Numbered from the stretch's first letter, positions 38,483 to 48,813 are shown. The stretch: 64,000 nucleotides of DNA from Balanoglossus misakiensis (GCA_040954595.2 CM082588.2:6386001-6450000); one strand, 5' to 3'. Program-made: numbers and translations. The notes: generated by a model not told the origin, from the sequence alone.

Positions 38483-38752
38483 GCAAATAGCTGGCGATTG
38501 TTCGTTCTCCTCAACTCATTGAATGAATGACCCTTGCATTGAATGAATGCGAGCGATGGGTGTCACATATATAATGCTATCGTCAACTTACGCTTTTAGC
38601 TTTCTGGAGACTTGGGCCTTTTAAAGCCTTAAAAACTTTCCATGAAATCCTTTATATTGTGTATGTGTCTCGTACATAGGGATACTGGCGTTTGCATAGA
38701 TATGCTAGAGTCATTGTCAACGCATCGTCTTCTTAAATCTCGTACGGCACCC

Positions 38753-40531
38753 TCACTGTTGGATCGGTTGCCCGTCAAATTGTCGTCCGCTCAGTTTTGG
38801 TTTTGGGTGAAGAATCGGTGGTCGGTGTCCAGGTATTGGTTTTTGTATTTTACCAGATCCCGTGTCGTTTTCCTTCGTCGACTGTTGTGGTCTTGTCTTT
38901 GCCTGTGCAGGGCGTTGGTGGGTATCGTTTCTGTGCTTAAGAACTGGCAGTGGTAGTGGATTCCCTAGTCTGACAACTACAGGCTCTGGGCGACCCGGTC
39001 GTGCGGGGCCTAATGTATCACTTGCATTGTTATATAGTCTAACTTGCTGAGCTACCTGGGAAGAGGCTGCCCCGTCGTAAGCCCAGTCGCTGTCGTAGTT
39101 TTCACTGGTTTCATAATATGCCGAGTTGACTGAAGAGAACGGCGTTGGTGACGAATTAGCACCCGCATCGACATTGACGATCCCGGTGTCTTCACGCGGG
39201 CTAGTGGCCTCGTTTCGAGAAAGTTTATTCCCCCGAGATTTTCGGAAGCAAACGATGACCAGAACGACACCGACTAACAGGACGAAAACCCCGGACAGAC
39301 CAAACGCGACGCTAATTTTGTCAGAGACGTTGCCAGTGATGCGACGCGTATCGTTCTTCGCATAGGCGGCTGTGGCATCGTTGTTTAGAGTCGTGCCAAT
39401 TGACGAACCGACACCGACTCTGAGAGTTGCCGCGGTGGTCCTATCTCTCCCAATCAAGGGTGCCGTGGTTTCTGGTGTACTTGTAGCTGGATGTCGAAGC
39501 ACAGTTGCTGTGGATTCGATGTTGACGTATAATATACTAGTGGCGGGTTCTGACTGCCCGATGCCATTCACTGCTACACAGCTAACGGAATATACGCCAT
39601 TGTCGCCACTGGTAAAATCAGAACCTATGATGACGTTAGCGCTTTGGGAACGAAACGTTCCAACCGCCCGGTCTGACCACACGTAGTCCGTCACTGGAGG
39701 ATTGGCCACGGCGGTACACGTGAACCTGATGACTTGCGTCTCAGATGTGACTGTTTGTGAAGGCGGGGAAACCTGGGCGGTTGGTCGGTACTGGACGTTG
39801 AAGGGACCAAGTTGGCATGTCCTGTCTGTGCTGTAGGTCGGGTGAACTCCTGTGCAGGTGAATAACGCAGAGCTTTCTTGGCGCGTGGGTGTCCATGTGA
39901 ATGATAAGACATGCGAACCATCACTGGGGTCAGTGTTCGCGACAGTATTTAAAGATTCACCCGCTCTAGTCCAATCTGTTGTCAGTACAGGTACACCTGT
40001 AGGATCTGATCGACACTGTAGGGATAGCGGAACTCCTTCAATCACGTTGAAATCATCATTATCAGAATCAACACCTATGGAACACCGCACATAGCCCAAT
40101 TGCGGGGTTACATACACATCCAGACGAGCTGGACGCGAATACCGAAAAGGGCGTGTCGCCACCACGCACTGGTACTCACCAGAATCAAACTCGGCCTTGG
40201 TCGCCTTTGTTTTGATTTGCAGGTCGAATGTCGAAGAGGTTCCTTGCACGGCGGTGTCTATAAGATATCGCGTGTCAACCTCTCTGATATTCACATATCC
40301 ATTAGTGCTAATGTCTACTCTGTTTTTGTGCCATTCGACATCTTGACCGGCCTGTAGATTTTGAACAGTGCAGTGCAGAGTAACAGTGATCTCATTGTTG
40401 CTTCCGTAGGGAAAAATCTGCGTGTAGTCCGTTGGTTCCACCTGGAATGGCGGGTTTTGAGCGTCAACGCTGAAGTATACACCAATAACAGTTAACAACT
40501 GTACGCCAAGTTGAGGTCCCATTATATTCAT
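38753..40531 (-). CDS. Ig receptor R2: three Ig domains, proline-rich tail without ITIM/ITAM
   Basis: One exon, about 592 residues from the ATG at 40529-40531, the first that places a signal peptide (MNIMGPQLGVQLLTVIGVYF) at the start. Ig domains lie at about 30-140, 145-250 and 255-345 (third: FTCTAVANPPVTDYVW...SVSCVAVNGIG). A Ser/Thr-rich stalk and a membrane segment (SVAFGLSGVFVLLVGVVLVIVCF) follow. The tail of about 160 residues starts RKSRGNK. It contains tyrosines in acidic or small contexts (SAYYETSENYD) and a proline-rich stretch (RPPILHPKPK) matching the R3 and R5 tails. It stops at GQPIQQ, where the ITIM repeats begin in R3 and R5. Bases 38660-38700 downstream still resemble the YAR-type ITIM codons (TATGTACGAGACACA), so the tail may have been cut short by a stop mutation. 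Confidence 0.87.
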   Translation of the reverse strand: MNIMGPQLGVQLLTVIGVYFSVDAQNPPFQVEPTDYTQIFPYGSNNEITVTLHCTVQNLQAGQDVEWHKNRVDISTNGYVNIREVDTRYLIDTAVQGTSSTFDLQIKTKATKAEFDSGEYQCVVATRPFRYSRPARLDVYVTPQLGYVRCSIGVDSDNDDFNVIEGVPLSLQCRSDPTGVPVLTTDWTRAGESLNTVANTDPSDGSHVLSFTWTPTRQESSALFTCTGVHPTYSTDRTCQLGPFNVQYRPTAQVSPPSQTVTSETQVIRFTCTAVANPPVTDYVWSDRAVGTFRSQSANVIIGSDFTSGDNGVYSVSCVAVNGIGQSEPATSILYVNIESTATVLRHPATSTPETTAPLIGRDRTTAATLRVGVGSSIGTTLNNDATAAYAKNDTRRITGNVSDKISVAFGLSGVFVLLVGVVLVIVCFRKSRGNKLSRNEATSPREDTGIVNVDAGANSSPTPFSSVNSAYYETSENYDSDWAYDGAASSQVAQQVRLYNNASDTLGPARPGRPEPVVVRLGNPLPLPVLKHRNDTHQRPAQAKTRPQQSTKENDTGSGKIQKPIPGHRPPILHPKPKLSGRQFDGQPIQQ

Positions 40532-42009
40532 CGCGTCTAACCGAGTCAAATATTGCAGACCACAAATCAAACGAACGGTACCAGCCGCCAACGCAGTTAC
40601 CTCGGACTGACAGCAAGGGCTGTATCCTTGATCCGGGTACTTTCTCGACGTCTTCAAATAGCGGTATTCGTTCTGCACAAAAGGAATGAATGCTGACCCT
40701 TGTATCGGGTGAACGCCCGCAACAACAATTACCACAGGCGTGTGATGTCAGCGAAGCCATTGAACTTTTTGAAGACGGTCTTACCGACATAAAACTAAAC
40801 TTCGCCTGTCTTCTGCATAAGAGAAAATACTGAAGTACCACAAAACTATCAAACATTGAACGAGAGTAGGTAATACAAAACACACCATTTATTCATTTCC
40901 GTATATGTCCCTTTTGAATGAAACATTACCTTGTCCCTTGTACAATACGATTCTTGTGCAAGTGCAATTCTATGGGTAAAAGCGCCCTCACACCCATGCT
41001 TGATGACTCATACCTGGCCAGTTTTTCCCAAAGGCCATCAGAGCGCATAATTTTCGCACTCGTTGCTAACGTGCGTTGCTATTTTTGTAAACACTGCAGG
41101 AGAAATAAAGCGTTCTTTCAGTGCTTTGGTCCCAGCCAAGCGGGAAGCTATCAAGGAATAAAATATGTTTGTAAATCAAGTGACTTCCAGGTAGGGTGAT
41201 CCCTCATGGGATGATTTTCCAGAAACTATAATCCAGACTTGGAATTCAAAGCAGAAGGCAAATAATCACGAGTGTAAAACTACAGTACAATTTACCAACT
41301 CCTTACAGATACAAAAATATTTCATAATAACTGAATGGTGACGTAACATGCACAAACGTGCTAAAGCCTGTATAGAAGTTACGACACTATTATCAAAAAT
41401 CTTTACAAATTATAATTTTCCAGTACACCCAATACCATACACCCAACTATTTCTTTAAAGTTATTCTTGCTATTTGGAATTTGTATGTAATCAGAAACAA
41501 AAATCTGAATATATGCCTTTCGAATTAGCTGATTTTAACATATTTTCGTGGAAGCTACATCACCACACCATCGTCAACTTCCACAACGAAACTAAAGGAA
41601 GCTTTGTAAAATATATTCTACATATGCTAGTAAGTGTACATTAATGTATGACACAATTCAGTACTGAAAACCAATCTCAAAGAAGTAAATAAAATGATTA
41701 TTTCTCAAGTGGCACAAGCATTGGTATATGGACACTATTGTTTTATTGAATGTCACGAGTTTGTGCGGATGATGTTCGTCACATATGTCATATATGTCGA
41801 ATACCGACGAATGGTGAGATTTTCTAGTTATTTCAAAGTTTAAGCACTGATCAACTGAGCAACTTTCTCTTGTCTGGCCTGGGGACCATACCTCTGACTT
41901 GTTTTAGAAACTGTAATCGGTTATCCAGAAATGTTCTACTTGAAAGCATTACTTTTCAATAGGAAATCCGCGAATTTCCACAGCAGAAATGGAGAAAATA
42001 TATTCACTA
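40532..42009. other. Intergenic region between R2 and R3
   Basis: Starts with the 5' flank of R2, including its conserved element, and ends with the 3' flank of R3, with TTTATT (a minus-strand poly(A) signal) at 41742-41747. No gene was seen. Confidence 0.5.
40624..40652 (-). promoter_or_regulatory. Conserved upstream element of R2
   Basis: About 93 bp upstream of the R2 ATG. The plus strand reads CCTTGATCCGGGTACTTTCT followed by CGACGTC. Confidence 0.6.
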
Positions 42010-44391
42010 CTACAACCTTACTTCTGCATACACAACGTCGTCATTTTGTTCGATTTCTTTGCTTTCCTTTGGGTTGAGTCTGCGCTTTGTTGGCGCTAAA
42101 TCCAGGTCAGCGTATGTCAACCCTTCAAAGTTTTTATGTCTTGCGCTGTCGTCTGACATGGTGACCCCTTCATTGTACGCCTCTGCATCTGTCATTTTAT
42201 CGCCGTCGGTGAGATTTTCTTCCTCCTTGAAGGTTTCGCCTGCCCCCTCGGATTGGCGCTTCTTTTTGGCCAAATCGACGCTCGCATACATAACTCCAAT
42301 ATCCCTTTCAGTCTGTGTTTGTTGTAGCTCTGATGGATTGTTCGTAGCCTGATTTTCGCCAACCGTTTCTCGAGTATCGCGTGCAATTATTGGCTTATCG
42401 TCATATTCAGAATTGTCAGCGTGGTCCCAAGGGCCCATCCCATCGTCGTCAGAAAGATTTTCTTCCCCCTTGCAGGCTTCGCTTGCACCCTCGGATTTGC
42501 GTTTCTTTTTCGCCAAATCGACTCTTGCGTACATAACACCAGTGGCCAGGTCACTTTGTGTCTGCTGTAGTTCAGATACACCCTTCCTAGCCTGGCTTTC
42601 ACCTTCGGTTTCTCTAGTACCGCGGGCAATTATTGGCTCACCGCCATATTCGGAATTCGCTGCATGGCCCCAAGTTTCTGTTTTGATTCCGCCTGACTGT
42701 CTGTTTGGTTTTGGTTTGGGGTGAACAACGGGTGGGTTCTTCACAGGCTTTGATTTTTGTCCGTCTCCTGGTCGTTGCATACCGGCTCTCTCGGCTCCAG
42801 TCTCTGGGGCACCTGCTTGTCCGAGGCCTCCTTTATTTCTATCGATATAAATGTTGGCTTGCAATGTGATTTGCAGAGATGTAGATTGGTCATCTAATCT
42901 GTGTTCGCGGATGTCGTCTTCTGTTTCGTCATACGCTGGGTTGACTGGTGAATACGTGGGAGAGGGGTCTGCTGCCTGGTCAACCAGTTGATCTGGGTTG
43001 ACTAATTCAGCATTATTAGTTTGAATGTCCTCGTAGGGGTTTGCATATCTGTGGGCATGTGTTGGTGCTGGTGTTATTGTTGGTGTTTGCGCATTCCGGG
43101 TATGCTTCCTGCGTGACTTGCAGATACAGACGGCAACTAAGATACCAACTAAAGCTAAAATAAAGCCACACGCTCCAACTGCACTGCCAATGATGACTCC
43201 AGCCCCTTCCTTGCTGGTTTGCCTAGATTCTTTCTGTCCATACGCTAGTGTTTCAATGGTAGGTTCTCCCGTGGTACTCATCCACTGTTGCTCTTTACTT
43301 GTGACGTCAAAATCCACTGCATTTGTGGTAAAAATGTCCATCGATGTACTCAGATCCTTCACAGTTGTGGATGGAATGTCGACATACAATATACTACTGA
43401 CAGGTGCTGAATCGCCGATGCCATTAACTGCTGTACAGCTCACGGTATACACACCATTGTCACTACTCTCAAAACCTGAACCAACGATCACATTGTCGCT
43501 CTGCTGGTGAAATTTTTCGGCGTGTGACGTTGTCCACACATAGTCTGTCACTGCAGGATTTGCATCGGCTGTACATGTGAAGGTGACGACCTCTGATTCC
43601 ATGGTCAGTGTGTACGATGATGGTGAAATCTGGGCGGTTGGTTTGTACTGTACATTGAATGGACCTAACTGACATATTTTGTTTGTGTCGTAGGCGGGGT
43701 GAAATCCTGTACAGGTAAATGTTGCATGTTGCTGTTGGCGCGTAGGTTTCCATGAATAGTAGAGAACGTTTGAACCATCAGGATCCGCCCCTCTGATTGG
43801 AGCAATTATGTCATCATGAAACCCATTTCTTGCCCATTTGGTCGTTACGGCAGGTACACCTGTAGAATCTGAACGACACTGTAAGGAGATCGATATTCCT
43901 TGAATCGCGTTGAAATCGTCATCTTCGGCAACAGTACCAATTGAACATCGTAACGAGTCTGACTGGGGGAGTACATAGACGTCCAGGCGGGCAAAAGTAG
44001 ATTGCAGGTAGGGGGTTGCCGTCACTACACATCGGTAATTGCCCGAGTCTTTGACAGCATTGGCGGCATTCGTGTTGATGTGTAGATTGAATATTAAAAG
44101 AGGTGACGACGAATAGTGGACTATAGTATAACGATCGTCAGTGTACATCGTCATGAAGACGTCGCCATTGTTGCTGATTTGTAATCCGTTCTTGTACCAT
44201 TGTACACTATGACCCCTTAAATTTTCAACGGTACAGTAAAACTCGACAAGAGAATCCACACTGCTACCGTGCGTGAATACCTTTTTAACGTCAGTTGGCT
44301 CTGTCCCGAATTCAGGGTCAAGTGCTTCGACTGTGGAACGCACACGAGCCAGCACGAATACTTGCAAGACAAGAAATCCGTTTAGATACAT
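42010..44391 (-). CDS. Ig receptor R3: three Ig domains, long tail with four ITIMs (inhibitory type)
   Basis: One exon, about 793 residues. The ATG at 44389-44391 gives a signal peptide (MYLNGFLVLQVFVLARV); the few upstream codons of the open frame contain no ATG. Three Ig domains (about 25-345) are followed by a Ser/Thr-rich stalk, a membrane segment (GVIIGSAVGACGFILALVGI) and CKSRRK. The tail of roughly 370 residues carries YEDI, TYSPVNPAYDE (with an NPxY motif), a PPVVHPKPKPNR SH3-type stretch and four ITIMs: VMYARV (Tyr about 621), VMYASV (702), LTYADL (760) and VVYAEV (788). The first two lie in tandem copies of a unit of about 81 residues. ITIMs recruit SH2 phosphatases (SHP, SHIP) in known systems, so R3 is predicted to inhibit. 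Its ectodomain and membrane region are close to R4, and its distal tail is close to R5. Confidence 0.9.
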   Translation of the reverse strand: MYLNGFLVLQVFVLARVRSTVEALDPEFGTEPTDVKKVFTHGSSVDSLVEFYCTVENLRGHSVQWYKNGLQISNNGDVFMTMYTDDRYTIVHYSSSPLLIFNLHINTNAANAVKDSGNYRCVVTATPYLQSTFARLDVYVLPQSDSLRCSIGTVAEDDDFNAIQGISISLQCRSDSTGVPAVTTKWARNGFHDDIIAPIRGADPDGSNVLYYSWKPTRQQQHATFTCTGFHPAYDTNKICQLGPFNVQYKPTAQISPSSYTLTMESEVVTFTCTADANPAVTDYVWTTSHAEKFHQQSDNVIVGSGFESSDNGVYTVSCTAVNGIGDSAPVSSILYVDIPSTTVKDLSTSMDIFTTNAVDFDVTSKEQQWMSTTGEPTIETLAYGQKESRQTSKEGAGVIIGSAVGACGFILALVGILVAVCICKSRRKHTRNAQTPTITPAPTHAHRYANPYEDIQTNNAELVNPDQLVDQAADPSPTYSPVNPAYDETEDDIREHRLDDQSTSLQITLQANIYIDRNKGGLGQAGAPETGAERAGMQRPGDGQKSKPVKNPPVVHPKPKPNRQSGGIKTETWGHAANSEYGGEPIIARGTRETEGESQARKGVSELQQTQSDLATGVMYARVDLAKKKRKSEGASEACKGEENLSDDDGMGPWDHADNSEYDDKPIIARDTRETVGENQATNNPSELQQTQTERDIGVMYASVDLAKKKRQSEGAGETFKEEENLTDGDKMTDAEAYNEGVTMSDDSARHKNFEGLTYADLDLAPTKRRLNPKESKEIEQNDDVVYAEVRL
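42190..42680 (-). repeat. Intragenic tandem duplication in the R3 tail
   Basis: Two adjacent units of about 243 bp, each encoding SEY(G/D)(G/D)...PIIAR-TRET...QQTQ...GVMYA(R/S)VDLAKKKR. The duplication doubled the ITIM. The same pair is in R5 (about 49985-50480), so it predates the split of R3 and R5 or was spread by conversion. Confidence 0.85.
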
Positions 44392-44491
44392 GACCAGCCT
44401 TTGGTACACTGCAGCGAATTGGTGTTCAGAGACGCAAACAGTCCCACTGACGTCTAGTATTACCCAGTTAGCACCCAGTTTGAGAATTTCG

Positions 44492-44519
44492 TTTCCTCGA
44501 TCCGGGTACTTTTGTGGTG
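44492..44519 (-). promoter_or_regulatory. Conserved upstream element of R3
   Basis: About 101 bp upstream of the R3 ATG. The plus strand reads TTTCCTCGATCCGGGTACTT. It is identical to the R4 copy over this core. Confidence 0.6.
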
Positions 44520-44887
44520 TTTACCATTAACGATGGGGCTTTTTGTGAGTGTGGTGTTCAACAAAAATATTCAATAGCGTCGCGACGGTATTGAATTGAC
44601 CTTTTCACTACGTCTTTGTATTATGACTAAGGCGATTTTAAGGCGGCACTGCAGGTTAGAGGCGATTATTTTATTCTCTCCAAATTTCACATTTATACCT
44701 ATTTGATATAGCATCGTATTTATCCACAATTTGGGAAATGTTTGGTTTCCTAATGTACCTAATGTGCTTCATTATCACAATTGGCGACATATACTATTTC
44801 TTTCTGTAAAATTATGTTGTACATAAAAGCTGGTGGCCTAAAGTACTGAATAAAAGTTTATTATTATTATAATGTACATACACTTTA

Positions 44888-45620
44888 AAGGTAGGACACT
44901 TTTATTGTAAGTCCCATCAAAATTACAAATATTTTCAAAAAATCCTGATATCAAAAATGTCCTATTTGTGAAGCTAGTGCTTGTGTGAGCTGCATGTGTG
45001 TGTGTTGATATAATGGGATATGAGTCAACGATTAGTTGATGTGAGTAATGCTGTCTATTACCATTTGTATGCGTTCGTACATTGTTTGCTACTGGGTCGT
45101 ACATTACTTTAAATAACAACGTGGTAGATCGTAGAGGGCGGTGAAAATGTCACAAAAGTTGCATTGTACTTTCTTTTCCGGGATCACGACCTGATCTGTT
45201 TACTCGCCAATCTCTTAAGGACGTTCTCACCACCATTATCGTTGTCCATTCTCCGAACTCTATAGCGCAAACTTAAATACACGTACACAAATTTACAATT
45301 CTTAAGAGTGATCACAAGATTATCGATATGGTGCGTAGATTAAATGCATATATTATACTTACATGTTCATATGATAGTAAATTTCGAAGTCATTAGCTAA
45401 TACGTACATGTATAGAGAAATTAATCATTCACAATTGTTGACCAATCTAATTATCAAATTTCCCGTATACGATGTCATGGCCATCAATAATCTTATCCCC
45501 GATTAATATTAAATTCAGATGTATAATCATATGTCCAACACACTGGCGCTTACATTTGTTGATCATTATATGTTTCATTTTACGAGTGTTTCTAAAGAAG
45601 TCCTAGAACTTTTGATTGCA
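44888..45620. repeat. Duplicated spacer block, copy 1 (3' of R4)
   Basis: Non-coding sequence shared with 52873-53720 and 56440-57320. Landmarks are CAAATATTTTCAAAAA near the start, TTACTTTAAATAAC(A)ACGTGG and CCGGGATCACGACCTGA in the middle, and GGTGCGTAGATT(A/T)AATGCAT. Each copy lies just downstream of an ITAM-type receptor gene (R4, R6, R7). Confidence 0.85.
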
Positions 45621-45924
45621 TAAATATGAAAACATTCTTCGTGACAGGTACCGCTATTATATCTACTATAATCGGTTGCTTAGTAAACTTATACGTAATG
45701 TTGTTTGACCATATTTCTATGCCAGAGACTTAAAAGTACACATAATACCAATTGTTTTTATAACATATGTGTCGGAGAAAATCATTATAATGTCATGTAA
45801 TTTTTCGTTATTGTACCAATAGAACCCAGTAATATTCAAGAATTAATAACATGTCGAGCTGGAAAATTATTAATTTGATTTTCACACACATCTTGCATTG
45901 TGACTATCGTTTGACTGAAATTCC

Positions 45925-47913
45925 TTATTTAGTTTTCTCGACAACCTTTACATCATCAAGTGACGTGTAAACATCAGTGGTTGTAAGGTTTAAACTTTGA
46001 TAATGTTCGGCGCCATCGCTGACGTCATCGCCGTCGAATTCTTTGACCGGACTTTGAGGACCCTGGTCGGTGAGAGTTTTCGGTTCGCCATGTGCAACGC
46101 CCTCCTCGGTAACTTTAGCACCGTACAGGGACATGTAGTCAACTTTGTCTGGGGAATTCAAACTTTGATAATGTTCTGGTTGTTGCCTGGCAACACCGAT
46201 ATCGTCGTACTGGACACTATCTGCAGGAATCTGACCAAGGTTGACTCTCACGTCCATTTCGTGTCCATTGGTTTTATGGTCTGTCCACCGGCTTCCTTCA
46301 TCTACTATCAGTCCTCGGTTACCCGATCTCATGACGCCAGGTTCCAAAGTACCTGAATGTGCAACGCGATCTTTATTTCTATCTATATAGATTTTGGCTT
46401 TCAGGCGGGTTTCCAAAGACGTTGAATCGTCGGTGGATCTTTTTCCGTTGTCGTATTCATCCGACTGATTGCATGCTGGGATTACTGATGGATACGGCAG
46501 TGGATCTGCAGAGTCGACTGAATCAGAATTTTTAGTTTCAATGTTTTCGTAAGGGGATGCATATCTGTGGTTATGCGTTGGTGCTGGTATTATTGTTGGT
46601 GTTTGCGCATTCCGGGTCTGCTTCCTGCGTGACTTGCAGATACAGACGGTACCTATGATACAAACTAAAGCTAAAATACAGCCACACGCTCCAACTGCAC
46701 TGCCAATTATGACTCCTGTCCCACTATTGTCTGTTTGCCCAGATTCTTTCTGTCCATACGGTAGTGTTTCACCAATGAGAGGTTCTGCAGTGGTGCTCGT
46801 TCTCTGTTGTTCTTTACTTGTGACGTCAAAATCCACTCCATTTGTGGTAAAAATGTTCATCGATGTACTCAGATGCTTCACAGTTGTGGATGGAATGTTG
46901 ACATACAATATACTGTTGGCAGGTGCTGAATCGCCGATGCCATTGACTGCTCTGCAGCTCACGGTATACAAACCATTGTCACTACTCTCAAAACCTGAAC
47001 CAACGATCACATTGTCGCTCTGCTGGTGAAATCTTTCAGTGTGTGGAGTTGTCCACACATAGTCTGCCACTGCAGGATTTGCATCGGCTGTGCATGTGAA
47101 GGTGACGACCTCTGATTCCATGGTTAGTGTGTACGATGATGGTGAAATCTGAGCGGTTGGTTTATACTGTATATTGAATGGACCTAACCGACATATTCTA
47201 TTAAACGTGTAGGCAGGGTGAAATCCTGTACAGGTAAATGTTGCATGTTGCTGTTGGCGCGTAGGTGTCCATGAATAGTAGAGAACGTTTGAACCATCCG
47301 GATCCGTCGCTCTGGTTGGAGCAATTATGTCACCGTGAAACCCGTTTTTTGCCCATGTGGTTGTTATGGCAGGTACACCTGTAGAATCTGAACGACACTG
47401 TAAGGAGATCGGTATTCCTTCACTAACGTTGAAATTGTCATCTTCGGCAACAGTACCGATGGAACATCGTAAAGAGTCTGACTGGGGGAGTACATAGACG
47501 TCTAGTCGGGCAATAGTGGATTGCAGGTAGGGGGTTGTCGTCACTACACATTGGTAATTGCCCGAGTCTTTGATAGCATTGGCCGCATTCGTGCTGATGT
47601 GTAAATTGAATACTAAATAAGGTGGCGAGGAAGTTTGGACTACGACGGAATAACGATCATCAGTGTTCATCGTCGTCAAGACGGTGTCATTGTTGCTGAT
47701 TTGTAATCCGTTCTTGTACCATTGTACACTATGACCCATTAAATTTTCAACGGCACAGTATAAGATCGCAGAGGAATACACACTGCTACCGTGCGTGAAT
47801 ACCTTTTCAACGTCGTTCGGCTGTGTCCCGAATTCAGGGTCAAGTGCTTCGACTGTGGAACGCACACGAGCCAGCACGAATACTTGCAGGACAAGAAATC
47901 CGTGTAGATACAT
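45925..47913 (-). CDS. Ig receptor R4: three Ig domains, ITAM-type tail (activating type), hybrid gene
   Basis: One exon, about 662 residues from the ATG at 47911-47913 (MYLHGFLVLQVFVLARV signal peptide). The open frame continues upstream to 48141 but crosses the conserved upstream element, so it is taken as 5' UTR. Three Ig domains, stalk, membrane segment (GVIIGSAVGACGCILALVCI) and the first part of the tail (CKSRRKQTRNAQTPTI, down to IYIDRNK) match R3 closely. After about 46270-46340 the sequence switches to the R6/R7 type. The distal tail has VQYDDI (ITIM-like, Tyr about 569) and two ITAM-spaced pairs: YQSLNSPDKVDYMSL (582/593) and YQSLNLTTTDVYTSL (638/649). YxxL-x7-YxxL is the spacing of classical ITAMs that bind Syk-family kinases. 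R4 is therefore read as the activating partner of R3. The acidic residue normally three before the first Tyr is at -2 here. Confidence 0.9.
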   Translation of the reverse strand: MYLHGFLVLQVFVLARVRSTVEALDPEFGTQPNDVEKVFTHGSSVYSSAILYCAVENLMGHSVQWYKNGLQISNNDTVLTTMNTDDRYSVVVQTSSPPYLVFNLHISTNAANAIKDSGNYQCVVTTTPYLQSTIARLDVYVLPQSDSLRCSIGTVAEDDNFNVSEGIPISLQCRSDSTGVPAITTTWAKNGFHGDIIAPTRATDPDGSNVLYYSWTPTRQQQHATFTCTGFHPAYTFNRICRLGPFNIQYKPTAQISPSSYTLTMESEVVTFTCTADANPAVADYVWTTPHTERFHQQSDNVIVGSGFESSDNGLYTVSCRAVNGIGDSAPANSILYVNIPSTTVKHLSTSMNIFTTNGVDFDVTSKEQQRTSTTAEPLIGETLPYGQKESGQTDNSGTGVIIGSAVGACGCILALVCIIGTVCICKSRRKQTRNAQTPTIIPAPTHNHRYASPYENIETKNSDSVDSADPLPYPSVIPACNQSDEYDNGKRSTDDSTSLETRLKAKIYIDRNKDRVAHSGTLEPGVMRSGNRGLIVDEGSRWTDHKTNGHEMDVRVNLGQIPADSVQYDDIGVARQQPEHYQSLNSPDKVDYMSLYGAKVTEEGVAHGEPKTLTDQGPQSPVKEFDGDDVSDGAEHYQSLNLTTTDVYTSLDDVKVVEKTK

Positions 47914-48012
47914 GGCCAGCCTTTGGTACGCTGCAGCGTATCGGTGTTCAGAGACGCAAACACATCCACTGACGTCTAGTATTACCCAGTTAGCACCCAG
48001 TTTGAGAATTTC

Positions 48013-48040
48013 GTTTCCTCGATCCGGGTACTTTTGTGGT
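48013..48040 (-). promoter_or_regulatory. Conserved upstream element of R4
   Basis: About 100 bp upstream of the R4 ATG, within an open frame that continues into the gene. The plus-strand core is CCTCGATCCGGGTACTTTTG. A TATATACAAAG sequence lies about 75 bp further upstream on the minus strand and could be a TATA-like box. Confidence 0.6.
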
Positions 48041-48670
48041 GTTTTTTGTGAGTGCGGTGTTCGAAAACAAATTGAATAGCGTCGACTAAAGGCTTTGTCA
48101 CTACGTCTTACTCTTTGTATATAAACTAAGACGATGTTCATGTTGCACTGCAGGCTATAAGGAGGCTATTCCCCCAATTTTTGCCTTTCATGCCTAATTG
48201 GCAATGTGTCATACTGACTCACAATACAGAAACACGCCATAATGAAATAGTGTCTGATCAACCAGAGGTATTTTTTCGAAAAAGGCTAATAAGTCCACGA
48301 GATAGGCCAATATACTCTTATTGTTTTTGTAGGTTTTCGGGTTGTCATTATTTCCACAAGTTTTTTTTACCCGTGCGTCAAGATTGACATGGAATTTGCA
48401 ACAGTTCTTTTATTTAAACATTAAATCTTACGTTTTTTTGTATAGAAAATGAAGCGGATAGTCATATTTGATTTGCACCATCTGACAGAATAACCGACGA
48501 AAGCCACAAAACACTGCCAATTTTTGTACAAGTTGGAGAATCATGAAATAGCGAAGAAATTCTCAATAGGCAAGTTAAATAAAAATAATGTCATATCACA
48601 TAATCAACGTAATATTGTTTTATTCGCAAGTAAGCACAGGTTACATTCTTAAGTTTCTAGGTATGATTTA

Positions 48671-48813
48671 AGCAATAAAACACCCCCAGCCATGGTATAT
48701 CACGAGATTTTGACCAGTTCACGACATATACGCACGAGCGATAGCGAGTGCGTATATGGAGTTGAACTGGTCAAAATCGAGTGGTATACCATGGCTGGGG
48801 GTGTTTTATTGCT
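48671..48813. repeat. Long near-perfect palindrome (MITE-like)
   Basis: Arms of about 65 bp begin AGCAATAAAACACCCCCAGC on the left, with the reverse complement at the right end. The centre is GAGCGATAGCGAG. The arms differ at only a few positions. No protein is encoded. It is likely a foldback element. Confidence 0.88.

Larger units (their letters stand above)
44392..45924. other. Intergenic region between R3 and R4
   Basis: Holds the R3 5' flank with its element and one copy of the duplicated spacer block (about 44888-45620). No gene was seen; the minus-strand ORF at 44838-45119 lies inside the spacer and has no homology to the receptors. Confidence 0.55.

Noticed and set aside
47914-48141. 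Open frame extending R4 upstream by 76 codons
   Set aside because: It would bury the signal peptide and crosses the conserved upstream element. Paralogues have no ATG in the corresponding frame or start at the signal peptide.
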